Program-made: the position numbers and the translations under genes | Part shown: piece after piece, positions 63,850 to 64,000 of the stretch | Layout: each line of letters opens with the position of its first letter | How positions within the stretch are numbered: position 1 is the stretch's first letter | NCBI GenBank assembly: GCA_965276815.1 | Contig: CBDIBE010000006.1 | Location: 124,001-188,000, forward strand | DNA: 64,000 nt | Direction: 5' to 3' | Source: JAVVHH01 sp965276815 | Lineage (GTDB): Bacteria; Pseudomonadota; Alphaproteobacteria; Acetobacterales; Acetobacteraceae | Notes under the pieces: model-generated | Database searches by the model: none | The model's input: only the letters and a program-made list of their open reading frames with translations | Told to the model about the DNA's origin: nothing

Positions 63850-64000
63850 TCATCCGCCAGGCCTAAACGAGATCAGGTTGCTCCGGATGACCAGCATGAT
63901 CGCGCCCCAGATCAAAATTGATACCAGCGTCGTCGCCACGATCTTCCGGCCCATCATCGGGCGCGCCGGCGCGCCCCTCCAGCCGGTTACCGGGTCGGCC
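63850..64000 (-). CDS. DUF1467 family membrane protein, C-terminal end (partial)
   Basis: 49 residues, entering from the right edge. DPVTGWRGAPARPMMGRKIV then ATTLVSILIWGAIMLVIRSN and LISFRPGG match the DUF1467 tail: a short basic loop after the D-P-G/V-x segment, then the second membrane span. DUF1467 proteins are small two-span inner-membrane proteins of unknown function, found before proS in many Rhodospirillales and related orders. The stop is TGA at 63850-63852. Confidence 0.75.
   Translation of the reverse strand, partial: ADPVTGWRGAPARPMMGRKIVATTLVSILIWGAIMLVIRSNLISFRPGG

Overview
The window is high-GC, gene-dense DNA from an alphaproteobacterium, most likely a Rhodospirillales/Acetobacteraceae-type organism. 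That placement is an inference from gene order (smpB - family 5 UDG - NYN - folK - rpoZ - rsh - acpS - lepB - rnc - era - recO - parC at the left, DUF1467 - proS - lolC - lolD - dnaE at the right), the presence of MmcB, and the use of GTG and TTG starts. Genes commonly overlap by 1-23 bases, so most of the window reads as tightly coupled operons. No rRNA, CRISPR array, intact insertion sequence or prophage was seen.

Region by region. 1-12.1 kb is a plus-strand housekeeping block: trans-translation (smpB end), DNA repair (UDG, recO), folate (folK), transcription and stringent response (rpoZ, rsh), acyl-carrier activation (acpS), protein export (lepB, frameshifted here), RNA processing and ribosome assembly (rnc, era), topoisomerase IV (parC), then a GT61 glycosyltransferase and a DUF1810 protein. 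12.1-20.8 kb holds a DUF1186/SEC-C protein and a cell-wall and replication operon: MltB-like transglycosylase, RlpA, D,D-carboxypeptidase, tmk, holB, metG, tatD, and a PhnP-like metallo-hydrolase. 21-32 kb is mixed: VOC proteins, a large Orn/Lys/Arg decarboxylase, a GT39-type membrane glycosyltransferase beside a fossil of a choloylglycine-hydrolase-like gene, then envelope proteins (OmpA lipoprotein, Sel1 protein, an ExeA-like anchored ATPase, a glycine-rich lipoprotein), YdcF-like, a methyltransferase and a SPOUT RNA methyltransferase. 32.4-43.6 kb holds an IalB-like protein, rlmN, a 45-residue SDHAF4-like protein, folD, yggT, tRNA-Ala(CGC), a glycogen-debranching enzyme, heme oxygenase with a tiny coupled upstream ORF, a PPP-family phosphatase, hldE, a GT2 enzyme and mmcB. 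43.7-54 kb is accessory metabolism: an Rrf2 regulator, an MHS transporter, a hydrolase lacking the usual Ser nucleophile, two peptide-type ABC binding proteins, an SDR, dodecin, VOC, a truncated serine hydrolase, and an Ldh/NTF2/TauD set.

54.1-56.8 kb is the most unusual segment. A lower-GC, two-gene restriction-modification-like module (gamma-type N6-adenine methyltransferase plus a candidate PD-(D/E)XK nuclease of no family I recognise) starts one base after the dnaE stop codon, and a small protein resembling an EF-Tu beta-barrel domain follows the nuclease. 56.8-64 kb is the minus-strand operon proS-lolC-lolD-dnaE, preceded by the end of a DUF1467 gene and its terminator.

Two apparent one-base losses in C runs (lepB, and possibly the start of rsh), a truncated serine hydrolase and one gene fossil mean that some housekeeping calls should be checked against reads or relatives.
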